Origin: Sphingomonas sp.
GTDB taxonomy: Bacteria; Pseudomonadota; Alphaproteobacteria; Sphingomonadales; Sphingomonadaceae
Reading direction: 5' to 3'
NCBI GenBank assembly: GCA_021732445.1
Contig: JAKFUZ010000034.1
Location: 1-64,000 of the forward strand
Length of the DNA stretch: 64,000 nt
Below are positions 43,440 to 52,557 of the stretch, in pieces. Both the position numbers and the translations under genes were made by a program. A model generated the notes under the pieces. That model saw only the letters and a list, made by a program, of their open reading frames with translations. It was not told the origin of the DNA and searched no databases. Positions within the stretch are counted from its first letter, which is position 1. The number at the start of each line of letters is the position of its first letter.

Positions 43440-44447
43440 ATGGCCACCGCCTACCGCCCCGGCGACGACGCGCCGGCTGATCCAATCGCGGTGTGGCACC
43501 GCGACGGCGCCGTCGTGCTCGACCGCTTCTTTACGCCAGACGAAATCGCCCCCGTGCGCGGCGATTGCGATGCGCTGTTTGCCGCGCGCCGGCGCTCGAC
43601 CGACCCGGTCGTCAAAACGCCGCAAGGCGGGGTCGGCGTGTTCGACCCGGCCCAGTTCCGCAATCAGGATCACTTGCCGTTCAACGCCTCGCCCGCGATC
43701 AACCTGATCGGCCTTCACCCCCGGCTAATTGCGTTTGCCAAGGCGGCACTCGGCGTGGCCGATGTCCGGCTCTACCAATGCGACGCATGGGCCAAATTCA
43801 CTGGCGACGCCGATTATGACCAGCCCTTCCACTGTGATTTCAAGAACCACACGCTGACCGTGCCTGGCGACAGTGCGGCCGACCGCACCATCAACTTCAT
43901 GATTTTCATCACCGATGTGAGCGACGATCTGGGCGCCATTCATTATGTGCCAAATCCGGCGGCCGATGCGATCGTCGGGCCGATCCATCCGGTGCTGCCG
44001 GAGGAAATCGAGGGTGCAGGCGGCCTTACCCGCGCGGCCATCGCCGCCGGGCAAGACCATGCGACGCCATTTGCGCACCCGCTCCAGCAGCGGCTGAAAG
44101 CCGTGGAGCAATCGGGCGCCGCCGCCGCCGGATCAATTTTCGCTTACGGCATCGACGTCTATCACCGGGGCACCAACCTGACCCGCCCCGGCGGCCACCG
44201 CTACACCGTCACCGCCAGCTACAAGGCGGCGGGCAACGACCAGATCGGCTGGTCGGCCTGGCCGTTCCACTTTTTGAAGCCTTGGCACAAGGTTATCGGC
44301 CATGCCGATGCAGAGCAACTCGCCTGCCTTGGCATTCCGCGCCCGGGCGACCCGTTCTGGACCGAAAACACACTTGCGCGCACGCAATTGCGCTGGCCGC
44401 GCTGGGACATGGCCGCCTATCGGGCAGCGCTGGGCGGGCGCGCATGA
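43440..44447 (+). CDS. phytanoyl-CoA dioxygenase (PhyH)-family protein
   Basis: A 335-residue Fe(II)/2-oxoglutarate oxygenase. The iron facial triad is in QPFHCDFKNH (HxD pattern) and the distal His in YGIDVYHRGTNLTRPGGHRYTVTASYK, with the conserved Arg nearby for 2-oxoglutarate. The family hydroxylates diverse substrates, including lipids and natural products. The substrate here is unknown, though coupling to the next gene (hydroxyacid dehydrogenase, ATGA overlap) suggests the two act in one route on a 2-hydroxy acid. ATG 43440 follows GGAGAGACCC, a good ribosome site. Confidence 0.85.
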   Translation: MATAYRPGDDAPADPIAVWHRDGAVVLDRFFTPDEIAPVRGDCDALFAARRRSTDPVVKTPQGGVGVFDPAQFRNQDHLPFNASPAINLIGLHPRLIAFAKAALGVADVRLYQCDAWAKFTGDADYDQPFHCDFKNHTLTVPGDSAADRTINFMIFITDVSDDLGAIHYVPNPAADAIVGPIHPVLPEEIEGAGGLTRAAIAAGQDHATPFAHPLQQRLKAVEQSGAAAAGSIFAYGIDVYHRGTNLTRPGGHRYTVTASYKAAGNDQIGWSAWPFHFLKPWHKVIGHADAEQLACLGIPRPGDPFWTENTLARTQLRWPRWDMAAYRAALGGRA

Positions 44448-45379
44448 AGGCCCTGCTGCCCGCGCTCGCCCGGCCCTTGCTTGAGCGGCACCTGCCCGCC
44501 GGCCTCGACACCGCCTGGTTCACCACTCATGAAGAGGCGCTGGCGCAGGTCGTCAATGCCGACATCGCGTGGGTTGACATGCAGCGCCCTGCATGGACCG
44601 GTGAAGCGGTGGCGGCCGGCGCGCGGCTCAAATGGGTGAGCACCATCTACGCCGGGCTGGACGCGTTTCCACTCGACAAGCTCAGGGAACGCGGCACGAT
44701 CCTGACGAACGGCGTAGGCATCAACGCGCTGGCGGTCGCCGAATATGCGGTGATGGGCGTGCTGGTGGCGGCAAAGCGCTTTGACGAAGTGGTGCGCATC
44801 GCTGACCGGCACGAATGGAGCATTCAGGCGCCGGGCCAGACCGAGCTTTTCGACACCACAGCACTCATCATCGGCATGGGCGCGATCGGCTCACTCATCG
44901 CCGCGCGGCTCAGCGCGTTCGGCGTGGCCGTGACCGGCGTCACCCGCTCCGGCCGCAACGGCCACCTCACGCCCGGCGAGTGGCGGGCGCGCCTGGGCGA
45001 ATTTGACTGGGTGGTGCTGGCTGCACCCTCCACGGGCCTGACCAAAGCCATGATCGGCGCCGACGAACTTGCCGCGATGAAATCCTCAGCCTGGCTCATC
45101 AACATCGCGCGCGGCGACATGGTCGATCAGGACGCGCTGATCGACGCGCTCACCAAAAGGCGGATTGCGGGCGCGTTTCTCGATACCGTCCACCCTGAGC
45201 CCTTGCCGCCCGATCACCCGCTGTGGACAACGCCCAACGCCATCCACACCATGCACCTGTCTGGCCGCAGCCAAACGAAGATGTTTCAGCGCGCAGTAGC
45301 GCTGTTTTTGGAAAATCTGGCCGCGTTTCTGGGTGGCAGGCCGATGACCAACGTCGTCGACCTGGAAGCCGGCTATTAG
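44444..45379 (+). CDS. D-isomer-specific 2-hydroxyacid dehydrogenase
   Basis: A 311-residue NAD(P)-dependent dehydrogenase of the formate/glycerate dehydrogenase superfamily. The dinucleotide motif is LIIGMGAIGSLIAARLSAFG. Later, SSAWLINIARGDMVDQDALI, GAFLDTVHPEPLPPDHPLW (catalytic Glu region) and MHLSGRSQTKM hold the substrate and catalytic residues. The position of the usual catalytic His of HPHxSG reads TMHLSGRS, so His is retained in altered context. The ATG overlaps the upstream PhyH-like stop (ATGA), implying coupling. Substrate not assigned. Confidence 0.85.
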   Translation: MKALLPALARPLLERHLPAGLDTAWFTTHEEALAQVVNADIAWVDMQRPAWTGEAVAAGARLKWVSTIYAGLDAFPLDKLRERGTILTNGVGINALAVAEYAVMGVLVAAKRFDEVVRIADRHEWSIQAPGQTELFDTTALIIGMGAIGSLIAARLSAFGVAVTGVTRSGRNGHLTPGEWRARLGEFDWVVLAAPSTGLTKAMIGADELAAMKSSAWLINIARGDMVDQDALIDALTKRRIAGAFLDTVHPEPLPPDHPLWTTPNAIHTMHLSGRSQTKMFQRAVALFLENLAAFLGGRPMTNVVDLEAGY

Positions 45380-45486
45380 CGCTGGCGGCGCCAAAGCGCC
45401 ACTGACAGACTTTTCCTTCATTGCGCGCCGGCGGGTTTTCGCGCATGGGAAATGCCCATTTTCCGCAATGTCACTGGAACCCATTC

Positions 45487-46860
45487 ATGGCCGTCAATTG
45501 GGCCCCCGATAGCTGGACCGCACACGAGGCGCGCCAGCTCCCGCATTACCCCGATGCCACCGCGCTCGACGCGGCAACGGGCACGCTGCGCAACTATCCA
45601 CCGCTCGTTTTCGCCGGTGAAGCGCGCGACCTGACGGCTGATTTGGGGCGCGTGGCGGAAGGCAAGGCCTTTTTGCTGCAAGGCGGCGACTGTGCCGAGA
45701 GCTTTGCCGAGTTTCACCCCAACAACATTCGCGACACATTTCGCGTGCTGCTGCAAATGGCGGTCGTGCTGACCTTCGCCTCCAAGCTTCCGACCGTGAA
45801 GCTCGGGCGCATGGCCGGCCAGTTCGCCAAGCCGCGTTCCACCGAAACCGAAGTGCAAAACGGCGTGGAGCTGCCCAGCTATCGCGGCGACAATGTCAAC
45901 GACATCGCCTTTACGGCTGAAGGCCGCACGCCTGACCCGCAACGGATGATTCAGGGCTATCTGCAATCGGCGGCCACGCTCAACCTGCTGCGCGCCTTTG
46001 CGAGCGGCGGCTATGCCAATCTGCACCAGGTGCACCGCTGGACGCACGACTTTATGGGCCGCAGCCCGTGGGCCAAGAAATTCGCCGACGTGGCCGACCG
46101 GATCGGCGAGGCGCTTGATTTCATGGAAGCATGCGGCATCAACCCCGAAACGGTGCCGCAACTGAAAGGAACGCAGTTTTACACCAGCCATGAGGCGCTG
46201 CTGCTTCCCTATGAGCAGGCGCTGACCCGGCAGGATTCGCTGACCGGCGACTGGTATGACACCAGCGCACATTTTCTGTGGATTGGCGACCGCACGCGCT
46301 TTGACGGTTCGGCGCATGTCGAGTTCATGCGTGGCATCGGCAATCCCATCGGCATGAAATGTGGGCCCAGCCTTGAGCCCGACGCGCTGCTGCGGCTGCT
46401 TGATGTGCTCAATCCGGCGCGGGTGCCGGGTCGGATGACGCTTATCACTCGCTATGGCCACGACAAGATCGAAGCCGGGCTGCCCAGGCTCATCCGGGCG
46501 GCAAAGCGCGAAGGCCACCCGGTCGTGTGGAGCTGTGACCCGATGCACGGCAACGTCGTCAAAGCCGCCAACGGCTATAAAACGCGCCCGTTCGAGCGGA
46601 TTCTGGCCGAAGTGCGCGGCTTTTTTGCGGTCCACCGCGCAGAGGGAACGATCGCGGGGGGCATCCACACAGAGATGACCGGGCAAAATGTGACCGAGTG
46701 CACCGGCGGCGCCGTGGATGTGACCGAACAGTCGCTGGCCGACCGCTACCACACCCATTGCGACCCGCGGCTGAACGCCAGCCAAAGCCTTGAACTCGCC
46801 TTCCTGCTGGCCGAAATGCTCAATGTGGAAATGGCCGAACGCCGCCGGGCGGCTGCTTGA
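45487..46860 (+). CDS. 3-deoxy-7-phosphoheptulonate synthase, class II
   Basis: First enzyme of the shikimate pathway, condensing phosphoenolpyruvate and erythrose 4-phosphate. The 457-residue class II (plant/mycobacterial-type) enzyme has [19 protein letters not shown] at the N-terminus, [18 protein letters not shown] (metal Cys), [58 protein letters not shown] (metal His) and [19 protein letters not shown]. It lacks the N-terminal regulatory extension of the mycobacterial enzyme. The start is ATG 45487; the track start (45421) adds a non-conserved leader. Confidence 0.93.
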   Translation: MAVNWAPDSWTAHEARQLPHYPDATALDAATGTLRNYPPLVFAGEARDLTADLGRVAEGKAFLLQGGDCAESFAEFHPNNIRDTFRVLLQMAVVLTFASKLPTVKLGRMAGQFAKPRSTETEVQNGVELPSYRGDNVNDIAFTAEGRTPDPQRMIQGYLQSAATLNLLRAFASGGYANLHQVHRWTHDFMGRSPWAKKFADVADRIGEALDFMEACGINPETVPQLKGTQFYTSHEALLLPYEQALTRQDSLTGDWYDTSAHFLWIGDRTRFDGSAHVEFMRGIGNPIGMKCGPSLEPDALLRLLDVLNPARVPGRMTLITRYGHDKIEAGLPRLIRAAKREGHPVVWSCDPMHGNVVKAANGYKTRPFERILAEVRGFFAVHRAEGTIAGGIHTEMTGQNVTECTGGAVDVTEQSLADRYHTHCDPRLNASQSLELAFLLAEMLNVEMAERRRAAA

Positions 46861-46907
46861 CGGGCCAGTGGCACCTGCCTATGCCGCCTTGCCCGATCAG
46901 GCACCGT

Positions 46908-46982
46908 GGCCCCTTCGTCTAGCGGTTAGGACGTCGCCCTCTCACGGCGAAAACACGGGTTCGATTCCCGTAGGGGTCACCA
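46908..46982 (+). tRNA. tRNA-Glu (anticodon CTC)
   Basis: A 75-nt tRNA with encoded CCA. Acceptor stem GGCCCCT/AGGGGTC with one G-T pair, D arm TCTAGCGGTTAGGA, anticodon arm TCGCC-CTCTCAC-GGCGA (CTC), and T arm ACGGGTTCGATTCCCGT. It lies 48 bases after the DAHP synthase gene. Confidence 0.96.
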
Positions 46983-47017
46983 TCGCCGAGCCAGAATCAC
47001 GGGGATTCAGTGTTTTG

Positions 47018-47054
47018 GGGGCGACAGGGCGAAAGTCGCCGCGCATGTCGCCCC
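47018..47054. other. strong GC hairpin downstream of tRNA-Glu
   Basis: GGGGCGACA at 47018-47026 pairs perfectly with TGTCGCCCC at 47046-47054. An inner GGCGA/TCGCC stem lies within the loop, giving a nested hairpin. It lies between tRNA-Glu and the leftward hydroxylase gene. No T-run follows on either strand, so a classical intrinsic terminator is not shown; a convergent transcription end or structured RNA is possible. Confidence 0.5.
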
Positions 47055-47070
47055 ACAGTTTCGGTAGGCT

Positions 47071-47724
47071 TCACGGAGCCGACCAGCGCCGCATGAGATT
47101 ATGATACAGCGCCGTCAGCCCGACACGTTGCGCAGCCGCGCTGGGCAGCGATTGAATTATGCCGTCGAGCGCAAACAGCATCGCGCGCGCGTCGTGATCG
47201 CGCACCAGGCTCTGCACCCAGAAAAAACAGGCTTCGCGCTCGCCAACGGTTACCGGTTCAACCCGGTGCACGCGACCTGCCGGATATAGAAAAAGGTCGC
47301 CCGCACCCAGCTTAACGCCCGGCGCGCCGTCGATCACAAGTTCTCCACCTCGATAGGCATCGGGCGCGCTCAAAAACAAGGTTGCCGACAGGTCGAGCCG
47401 CATCCGCCCGCGCATGAGCGGCCGGATCGCATTGTCGACATGGTCACCATAGGCTTCGCCGCCGGCATAGCGGTTGAACAGCGGCGGCGCGATTTGCGCG
47501 GCGAGCGCCGCCGACGCAAACGCCCCGCTGCGCGCGAGCGCGCCAAGGACGACCGCGCCGGCTTCACGCCCCGCCGGATCATCCTCGCCGAGCTGCCTGT
47601 TGCGCTTGACCATCGCCGAGAGCGGCCCGGCGGTGGCGCGGCCATCCACCCATTGCCCGCGGGCGATCAGCGCGCGCACTTGGGCAATCTCTTCGGTCGT
47701 CAGGACTGCGGTGATTTCAAGCAT
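47071..47724 (-). CDS. PKHD-type Fe(II)/2-oxoglutarate hydroxylase, PiuC/YbiX-like
   Basis: A 217-residue oxygenase. The facial triad is His95/Asp97 (AYGDHVDNAIR) and His153 (LYPAGRVHRVEPV), with Arg163 binding 2-oxoglutarate, then ACFFWVQSLVRD, a PiuC-family mark. PiuC-like enzymes are encoded next to TonB receptors for catecholate siderophores and are iron-regulated. This gene lies 36 bases downstream of such a receptor on the same strand, which supports the call. A Fur site could not be picked out by eye. Confidence 0.9.
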   Translation of the reverse strand: MLEITAVLTTEEIAQVRALIARGQWVDGRATAGPLSAMVKRNRQLGEDDPAGREAGAVVLGALARSGAFASAALAAQIAPPLFNRYAGGEAYGDHVDNAIRPLMRGRMRLDLSATLFLSAPDAYRGGELVIDGAPGVKLGAGDLFLYPAGRVHRVEPVTVGEREACFFWVQSLVRDHDARAMLFALDGIIQSLPSAAAQRVGLTALYHNLMRRWSAP

Positions 47725-47760
47725 CGCCGCAATGCTACCCCAGATCGCCCGGCGACGCGC

Positions 47761-49959
47761 TCAAAAAACTGCCTTGAGTGCAACAAGGACCGTGCGCCCG
47801 GCACCGGGAATCACATGAAACGGGTGCAGCTGATCGTAATATAGCGTGTCAGTGAGGTTATTGGCGGCTACCGACAGATCGACCCTGCGCGTCAAGCGAT
47901 AGCGGGCGCTGAGATCGAGCACCGCATAGCCTGGTGCGACGAGATAGAGCGCGGGCGTGTTCTGCGCGACACGATCAGCGGCGGCGGTGACGTTCATTCC
48001 CAGATTGAAACGCGACGTCACATCGTAGGCCGTGCTGAAAAAGCCACTGTGCCGCGGGGTGATCGGCAATGGCGCGCCGACGATCGGGCCACCAGGGGCA
48101 GACGCCAGCGTGCGGCTGTCGAGATAGCTGTAGCCGAGCTTGACATCCCACCCCGGCAGCGGTGTGCCGCCAAACTCGATCTCGATCCCGTCCACCCGCT
48201 GACGCCCGCCCAGCGCGTTGAAGCCTGGCGTGGTGGGATTGGGCACGCGTGCATTGTCTTTTTCAATCCGGAACAGCGACGCGCTCAGCAAGCCGCGCCC
48301 GCCCGGCACCTGCCATTTGGCACCCGCCTCGACGGAAAAGCTCGTCTCGGGCGGCAGGTTGATATTCGCCTCGGCCACCGATCGCCCTGCCGACACGAGC
48401 GATTCAATCCCCTCGCCCGACGGATTGAACGAATTGACGTAGCCGGCATAGAGCGTAAGTGACGGAACGGGCTTGTATAACAGGGCACCGCGATAGCTGA
48501 ATTTGCGATCGGCGCGCGCTATGGTCGTGGCGCGGTCGGCGGCGCCGGTCGCAGTGAAGCGGGTGCTGGTGTAGCGGGTGGAAAAACTGTCCCAGCGCAG
48601 CCCGATGATCGCGCGCCAATGGGGGCCGACCTCGATAGTGTCGATCGCAAACACCCCGAAGGCGAGCGACCGCGCTCTGGCGCGCAGCCGCACGAAGCTG
48701 CTTGTGCCATCAGCATAAAAGCGGCTGACTGGGGAGACGAGCGGGATCGACGGCACATTGGTGTTAGTGACATAGACCGGATCGGCCCCTTCACGGGCGG
48801 CCTCCAGCCCGGCGACCAGCACATGGCGGGTGGCACCCAGGCCGAATGCCGTTTGAAGATCGGCCTGCCCTTGGAAGAAGATATCGCGGCTGGTGCCCTG
48901 GAACAAGCTGCGGGAAACGGTGATCCGGTCAAGCGGCGTCGTGCGCAGCGTGCCCGGCGGCAGCACCGCCTCGCTATAGCGAAAATCGCGACTATTGTTT
49001 GAATAACGGAGCTGCACGCGCAGAAGGGCCTGCGCCGTCACTTCATGCTCGATCCGGCCGGTCGCGATATTGACGTTGGTATTCAGGCGATCGTTGCTGA
49101 ACCCATAATAGGTGTTGCGCGCGACGGGCACCGGCAGCCCCGGATCGGCCTGTGTCCCGGCGTACCAGGGAATGCCGTAATCGGGCCGGTTGCGCTCCTC
49201 CTGATGAAGATAGCCAAGGAACAGCCGCGAGGCGGTTCCAAGCCCGAAGCCCAGCTTTGGCGCGACTGCCCAGCGGCGGAACAATGCGCCGTCCCGCGCC
49301 GCCACCCCCGATCGATGCACGACCGCATCAAACCGCAGCGCGCTGCCTGAGCCAAGCAGGTCCGCGATATTGGCGTCAGCGGTGGCGCGCAGCGTGTCGT
49401 CCAGTCCTGCCTGAACCGCCACTTCGCCACTCGTGGTCTGTGTCGGCCGGCGGGTCGTCCGCGCGATCAATCCGCCGGTTGCGCCGCGCCCAAACAGGAT
49501 GGCCGAAGGGCCCTTCAGCACATCAATGCGCGCATCGTCAAAAGTGTCTCGAAAATAATAGCCATAATCGCGGGCATTATCCACGAACAGGTCATTGCGC
49601 GTTGTAAAGCCGCGCAGGATTGCATTGTTGCCCTGGAAGCTGGTCTCGCCCGCGCCAAGGCTGAGGCCTGCGACATTGCGCAACGCATCATTGAGGTTGG
49701 AGACACCGCGCCGTTCGAGTTCCTCGCGCGAAATGGTGGTGATCGCCTGCGGTTGCTCAGCGACCGGCAGCGTCAGCCGATCAACCGTCGCCTGCGTCGT
49801 CCGCAATCCGATCACGGTGACGTCGGTCTTGGTGTCTTGGCTTGCATTGGCCGTCTCGTGCGCCGCCGCCGTGCACGGCACCACCCCAAGCGCCAGCGCA
49901 AGGCTGGCCGCCATATCGCCTGCCGCAATGGCGCGGCGCCCTCGCGAACCGCCAGCCAT
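47761..49959 (-). CDS. TonB-dependent siderophore receptor (PiuA/Fiu-like)
   Basis: About 732 residues. A signal peptide (MAASLALALGVVPCTAAAHE) and the plug domain (AEQPQAITTISREELERRGVSNLNDALRNVAGLSLGAGE, ILRGFTTRNDLFVDNARDYGYYFRDTFDDARIDVLKGPSAILFGRGATGG) precede a 22-strand barrel ending in aromatic Phe (VALKAVF). The TonB box probably lies near DVTVIGLR. It imports ferric catecholate siderophores across the outer membrane. ATG 49959 was preferred over GTG 50013. Forms an operon with the PiuC-like hydroxylase. Confidence 0.92.
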   Translation of the reverse strand: MAGGSRGRRAIAAGDMAASLALALGVVPCTAAAHETANASQDTKTDVTVIGLRTTQATVDRLTLPVAEQPQAITTISREELERRGVSNLNDALRNVAGLSLGAGETSFQGNNAILRGFTTRNDLFVDNARDYGYYFRDTFDDARIDVLKGPSAILFGRGATGGLIARTTRRPTQTTSGEVAVQAGLDDTLRATADANIADLLGSGSALRFDAVVHRSGVAARDGALFRRWAVAPKLGFGLGTASRLFLGYLHQEERNRPDYGIPWYAGTQADPGLPVPVARNTYYGFSNDRLNTNVNIATGRIEHEVTAQALLRVQLRYSNNSRDFRYSEAVLPPGTLRTTPLDRITVSRSLFQGTSRDIFFQGQADLQTAFGLGATRHVLVAGLEAAREGADPVYVTNTNVPSIPLVSPVSRFYADGTSSFVRLRARARSLAFGVFAIDTIEVGPHWRAIIGLRWDSFSTRYTSTRFTATGAADRATTIARADRKFSYRGALLYKPVPSLTLYAGYVNSFNPSGEGIESLVSAGRSVAEANINLPPETSFSVEAGAKWQVPGGRGLLSASLFRIEKDNARVPNPTTPGFNALGGRQRVDGIEIEFGGTPLPGWDVKLGYSYLDSRTLASAPGGPIVGAPLPITPRHSGFFSTAYDVTSRFNLGMNVTAAADRVAQNTPALYLVAPGYAVLDLSARYRLTRRVDLSVAANNLTDTLYYDQLHPFHVIPGAGRTVLVALKAVF

Positions 49960-50331
49960 TGTCACGCCGCCACTTGACCGCGCCTGTGCAACGCTTGGTC
50001 GGCGCGGCAGCACCAGCCGTCCGTAACGCGCGAACAGGCGCTGTCGGCCGTTGGCGCGGTTCCCTGCCCATCACGCCGCCCAAAGTTTTTGGAAAATCCG
50101 GCGCTCGCAGGCTGCCCGGCACCGCCAAAGCACCGGGCGCAAAACACGCGCCCACGCGCCGCCCAGGCGATTTCGCCTCCCCCCAGAACCATCGCCACCC
50201 TCCTGGCTAGTCGTAGCCTGCTTAGCGCAAGCAATCTTGGGAGTCAGTCGAAATGATCGGATTGCGCCAGGAAGCGCCTTCCCAGGCATCTACGGCGCGC
50301 AAGCGGCGGGGCAGCTCGCGCCCAGGCGTCG
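49960..50331. promoter_or_regulatory. upstream region of the siderophore receptor operon
   Basis: These 372 bases contain no supportable gene; ORFs such as 50051-50335 (+) have no motifs or ribosome site. The promoter of the leftward receptor operon must lie here. I looked for a Fur box and for cobalamin-riboswitch core sequences and found neither convincingly. Confidence 0.4.
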
Positions 50332-51099
50332 CTAGATACCGCCTGCCATGACCTCGCGCCCCACCATTTGCAGCCCGGCGCTAATGTCGGCCAGACACGC
50401 GTCGATGAGCGGCTGTGCGGTTGCCCGCACCACGAAATTGGCCCCCACCCGGCCCTCGCGGAAAAATGGGTAGCTGCCAATCGCCACCCCTTCATACCGA
50501 CGCTCGACGTCGCGCAGCAAATCGGCGACTTCGCTTTCGGCAACCCAGCACCCGATTGTCGCCGACAGCAGCGGTAAGCCGCCTTCAAGCGTGCCGGTCA
50601 GCGCGTCGAGCATGCCGGCGGTAATATGCGGCACGCCGGCCATGATGAAGATATTGCCGTGGCGAATGCCAGGCGCGCCCGACATGCGGTTTTCGATCAG
50701 GTCGGCGCCATCCGGCACGCGGGCCATGCGCTTGCGGGCATCGGTCAGGCCGCCGCGCGTTTCATAATAGCGTTCGAGCACCGCCACCGCCTGCGGGTGA
50801 TGGACGACCGCGACGCCAAGCGCGGCCGCAATCGCATCGACCGTTATGTCGTCATGGGTTGGCCCGATGCCGCCGGTGGTGAACAGATAATCGTTGCGCG
50901 CGCGCAAGCTGTTGACCGCTTCCACGATCGCCGGGGTCTTGTCGGCAACGACCCGCACCTCGGCGAGCCTGATGCCCTGCGCGTTCAGCCAAACCGCGAT
51001 TTGCGCGACATTCTTGTCCTGCGTGCGCCCCGACAGTATCTCGTCGCCAATTACGACGAGCGCTGCAGTCCAGATGCGGTGGGGGGCGCTTGGGGTCAT
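50332..51099 (-). CDS. CinA N-terminal/MoaB-Mog domain protein
   Basis: A 255-residue protein of the competence/damage-inducible CinA N-terminal type. The molybdopterin-binding-like fold starts AALVVIGDEILSGRTQDKNVAQIAVWLNAQGI and has TTGGIGPTHDDITVDAIAAALGV, NRMSGAPGIRHGNIFIMAGVPHITAGML. The C-terminal deamidase domain of full CinA is absent, so this is the short form widespread in alphaproteobacteria. Function beyond nucleotide or pterin binding is not established. ATG 51099 fits the conserved start better than 51135. Divergent from map, 65 bases between starts. Confidence 0.9.
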   Translation of the reverse strand: MTPSAPHRIWTAALVVIGDEILSGRTQDKNVAQIAVWLNAQGIRLAEVRVVADKTPAIVEAVNSLRARNDYLFTTGGIGPTHDDITVDAIAAALGVAVVHHPQAVAVLERYYETRGGLTDARKRMARVPDGADLIENRMSGAPGIRHGNIFIMAGVPHITAGMLDALTGTLEGGLPLLSATIGCWVAESEVADLLRDVERRYEGVAIGSYPFFREGRVGANFVVRATAQPLIDACLADISAGLQMVGREVMAGGI

Positions 51100-51164
51100 G
51101 CCCTGAGCGCATAGCCCAGCGCCGGGCGCTGGCAAAGTCCCCGCGCGCGCGTTATACGCGTGAC

Positions 51165-51992
51165 ATGACAGAATATCTCGCAGTCACCAACGCCGATACG
51201 CCCATGGCCCGAACCGGCGCCATCAAACTCCACGGGCCTGAGGGTTTTGCAGGCATGCGCGCGGCTGGCAAGCTCGCCGCGGCCACGCTTGACATGCTCG
51301 TGCCGCATGTCGTGCCCGGCGTCACTACCGGCGAGCTTGATGATCTGGTCCGCAATTTCACCCTGGCCGGCGGCGCGGTGCCGGCAACCATGGGATATCG
51401 CGGCTATACACATAGCTGCTGCATTTCGATCAACCACGTGGTGTGCCACGGCATTCCTGGCGACAAAGCGCTTAAAAATGGCGACATCGTCAACATCGAC
51501 GTCACCCCGCTGCTTGACGGATGGCACGGAGACACCAGCCGGATGTTTCTGGTCGGCGACGTCGCCATCAAGGCGCGCCGGCTGGTCGAGGTAACCTATG
51601 AAGCGCTGATGCTTGGCATTGCGCAGGCAAAGCCCGGCAATACCATGGGGGATGTCGCGCACGCCATTCAGAGTTTTGCCGAGCGTCACCGTTACGGCGT
51701 CGTGCGCGATTTTTGCGGGCACGGGGTGGGCAGAATGTTCCATGACGCGCCCGAAGTGGTGCATGTCGGCCAGCCGGGGACTGGCCCTGAACTGAAGCCC
51801 GGCATGTTCTTCACAGTTGAGCCGATGATCAACATCGGCCGGCCCGACGTGAAGCTGCTGGATGACGGGTGGACGGCGGTAACCCGCGACCGCTCGCTCT
51901 CGGCGCAGTTCGAACATTCGGTGGGCATCACCGAATCGGGCTGCGAAATTTTTACCAAGAGTTTGGCGGGACTTGACCGGCCACCTTATTGA
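51165..51992 (+). CDS. map: methionine aminopeptidase, type I
   Basis: Removes N-terminal Met from nascent proteins. The 275-residue enzyme has the pita-bread metal ligands: Asp in NIDVTPLLDGWHGDTSRMF (two Asp), His in CGHGVGRMFHDAP, Glu in VEPMINIG and Glu in FEHSVGITE; the substrate His is in SINHVVCHGIP. ATG 51165 was preferred over the track start at 51090. The stop codon lies inside a 16-bp tandem repeat that continues past it. Confidence 0.95.
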   Translation: MTEYLAVTNADTPMARTGAIKLHGPEGFAGMRAAGKLAAATLDMLVPHVVPGVTTGELDDLVRNFTLAGGAVPATMGYRGYTHSCCISINHVVCHGIPGDKALKNGDIVNIDVTPLLDGWHGDTSRMFLVGDVAIKARRLVEVTYEALMLGIAQAKPGNTMGDVAHAIQSFAERHRYGVVRDFCGHGVGRMFHDAPEVVHVGQPGTGPELKPGMFFTVEPMINIGRPDVKLLDDGWTAVTRDRSLSAQFEHSVGITESGCEIFTKSLAGLDRPPY

Positions 51993-52060
51993 TTGCCCAC
52001 CTTATTGATTGCCCACCTCATTGGCTGGCCACCCAATAAGCGGTCACCTTATTGACTTGA
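51981..52060. repeat. 16-bp tandem repeat array overlapping the map stop and the facing gene end
   Basis: CCACCTTATTGATTGC occurs twice perfectly (51981-51996 and 51997-52012), followed by three degenerate copies to 52060. The fourth unit contains CAATAAG, which can pair with CTTATTG in the fifth (52034-52054) to form a hairpin at the meeting point of map and the leftward small gene, whose stop lies in it. The array includes the last codons and stop of map. Confidence 0.8.
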
Positions 52061-52549
52061 TGGCCGATCGGCACCAAAGCCGATCATCGTTTCCCCGCTC
52101 AGCAAGACATATGCTTCGCCACAAAGCAGCTTGGTGTCTGCCGGCGCGTCGCCCCACCTGGCAACCAGGCGCTGCGCGTCGTCGGCGACCAGGATCGGGC
52201 AAATCAGTTCCGCCGCGGGTGCGGGTGCGTCATCATCGAAACGGGCGGTTGAAAACCGGGGAATGCCGAGGCGGGTGACGCGCGGGACCGAAATGGCCGC
52301 CAGCCCATCAGCCTGCGCGGGCGCCATCACCAAGGTGGCACGGGTTAACCGGCCGGTGCTCATGTCGATCCCGCATTCAATCAGGGCCGTACCGTCGTCG
52401 TTACGGATAATGACATTCGCAACGGCCGCCACGGCCGGCGCAAATTCGAGCGAAAGCGGCACATATGGATCGAAGGCTGCGCGGCCGCCATGGTCCGGTT
52501 CCACCGCAATGACGGTGAGTTCGACAGGGTCAAGCGTTCGGCGGCGCAT
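52049..52549 (-). CDS. small protein, candidate immunity protein for the upstream toxin
   Basis: A 166-residue soluble protein, rich in beta-strand-forming and acidic residues (for example YVPLSLEFAP, NVIIRNDDGTALIECGIDMSTG, KLLCGEAYVLLSGETMIGFG), with no signal peptide or membrane segment. I recognise no named family. It begins eight bases after the stop of the toxin-like gene, with a GAGG ribosome site and ATG. That order (toxin then small acidic cytoplasmic protein) is the standard toxin-immunity layout, which is the only basis for the proposed role. Confidence 0.55.
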   Translation of the reverse strand: MRRRTLDPVELTVIAVEPDHGGRAAFDPYVPLSLEFAPAVAAVANVIIRNDDGTALIECGIDMSTGRLTRATLVMAPAQADGLAAISVPRVTRLGIPRFSTARFDDDAPAPAAELICPILVADDAQRLVARWGDAPADTKLLCGEAYVLLSGETMIGFGADRPSSQ

Positions 52550-52557
52550 GCCTCATC

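Noticed and set aside
45418-46785. 455-aa minus-strand ORF opposite the DAHP synthase
   Set aside because: Antisense shadow of an enzyme with full catalytic motifs on the plus strand.
50014-50331. Cobalamin riboswitch upstream of the TonB receptor
   Set aside because: Searched for the conserved core and B12-box on the minus strand; only scattered partial matches, and the receptor resembles siderophore, not B12, receptors.
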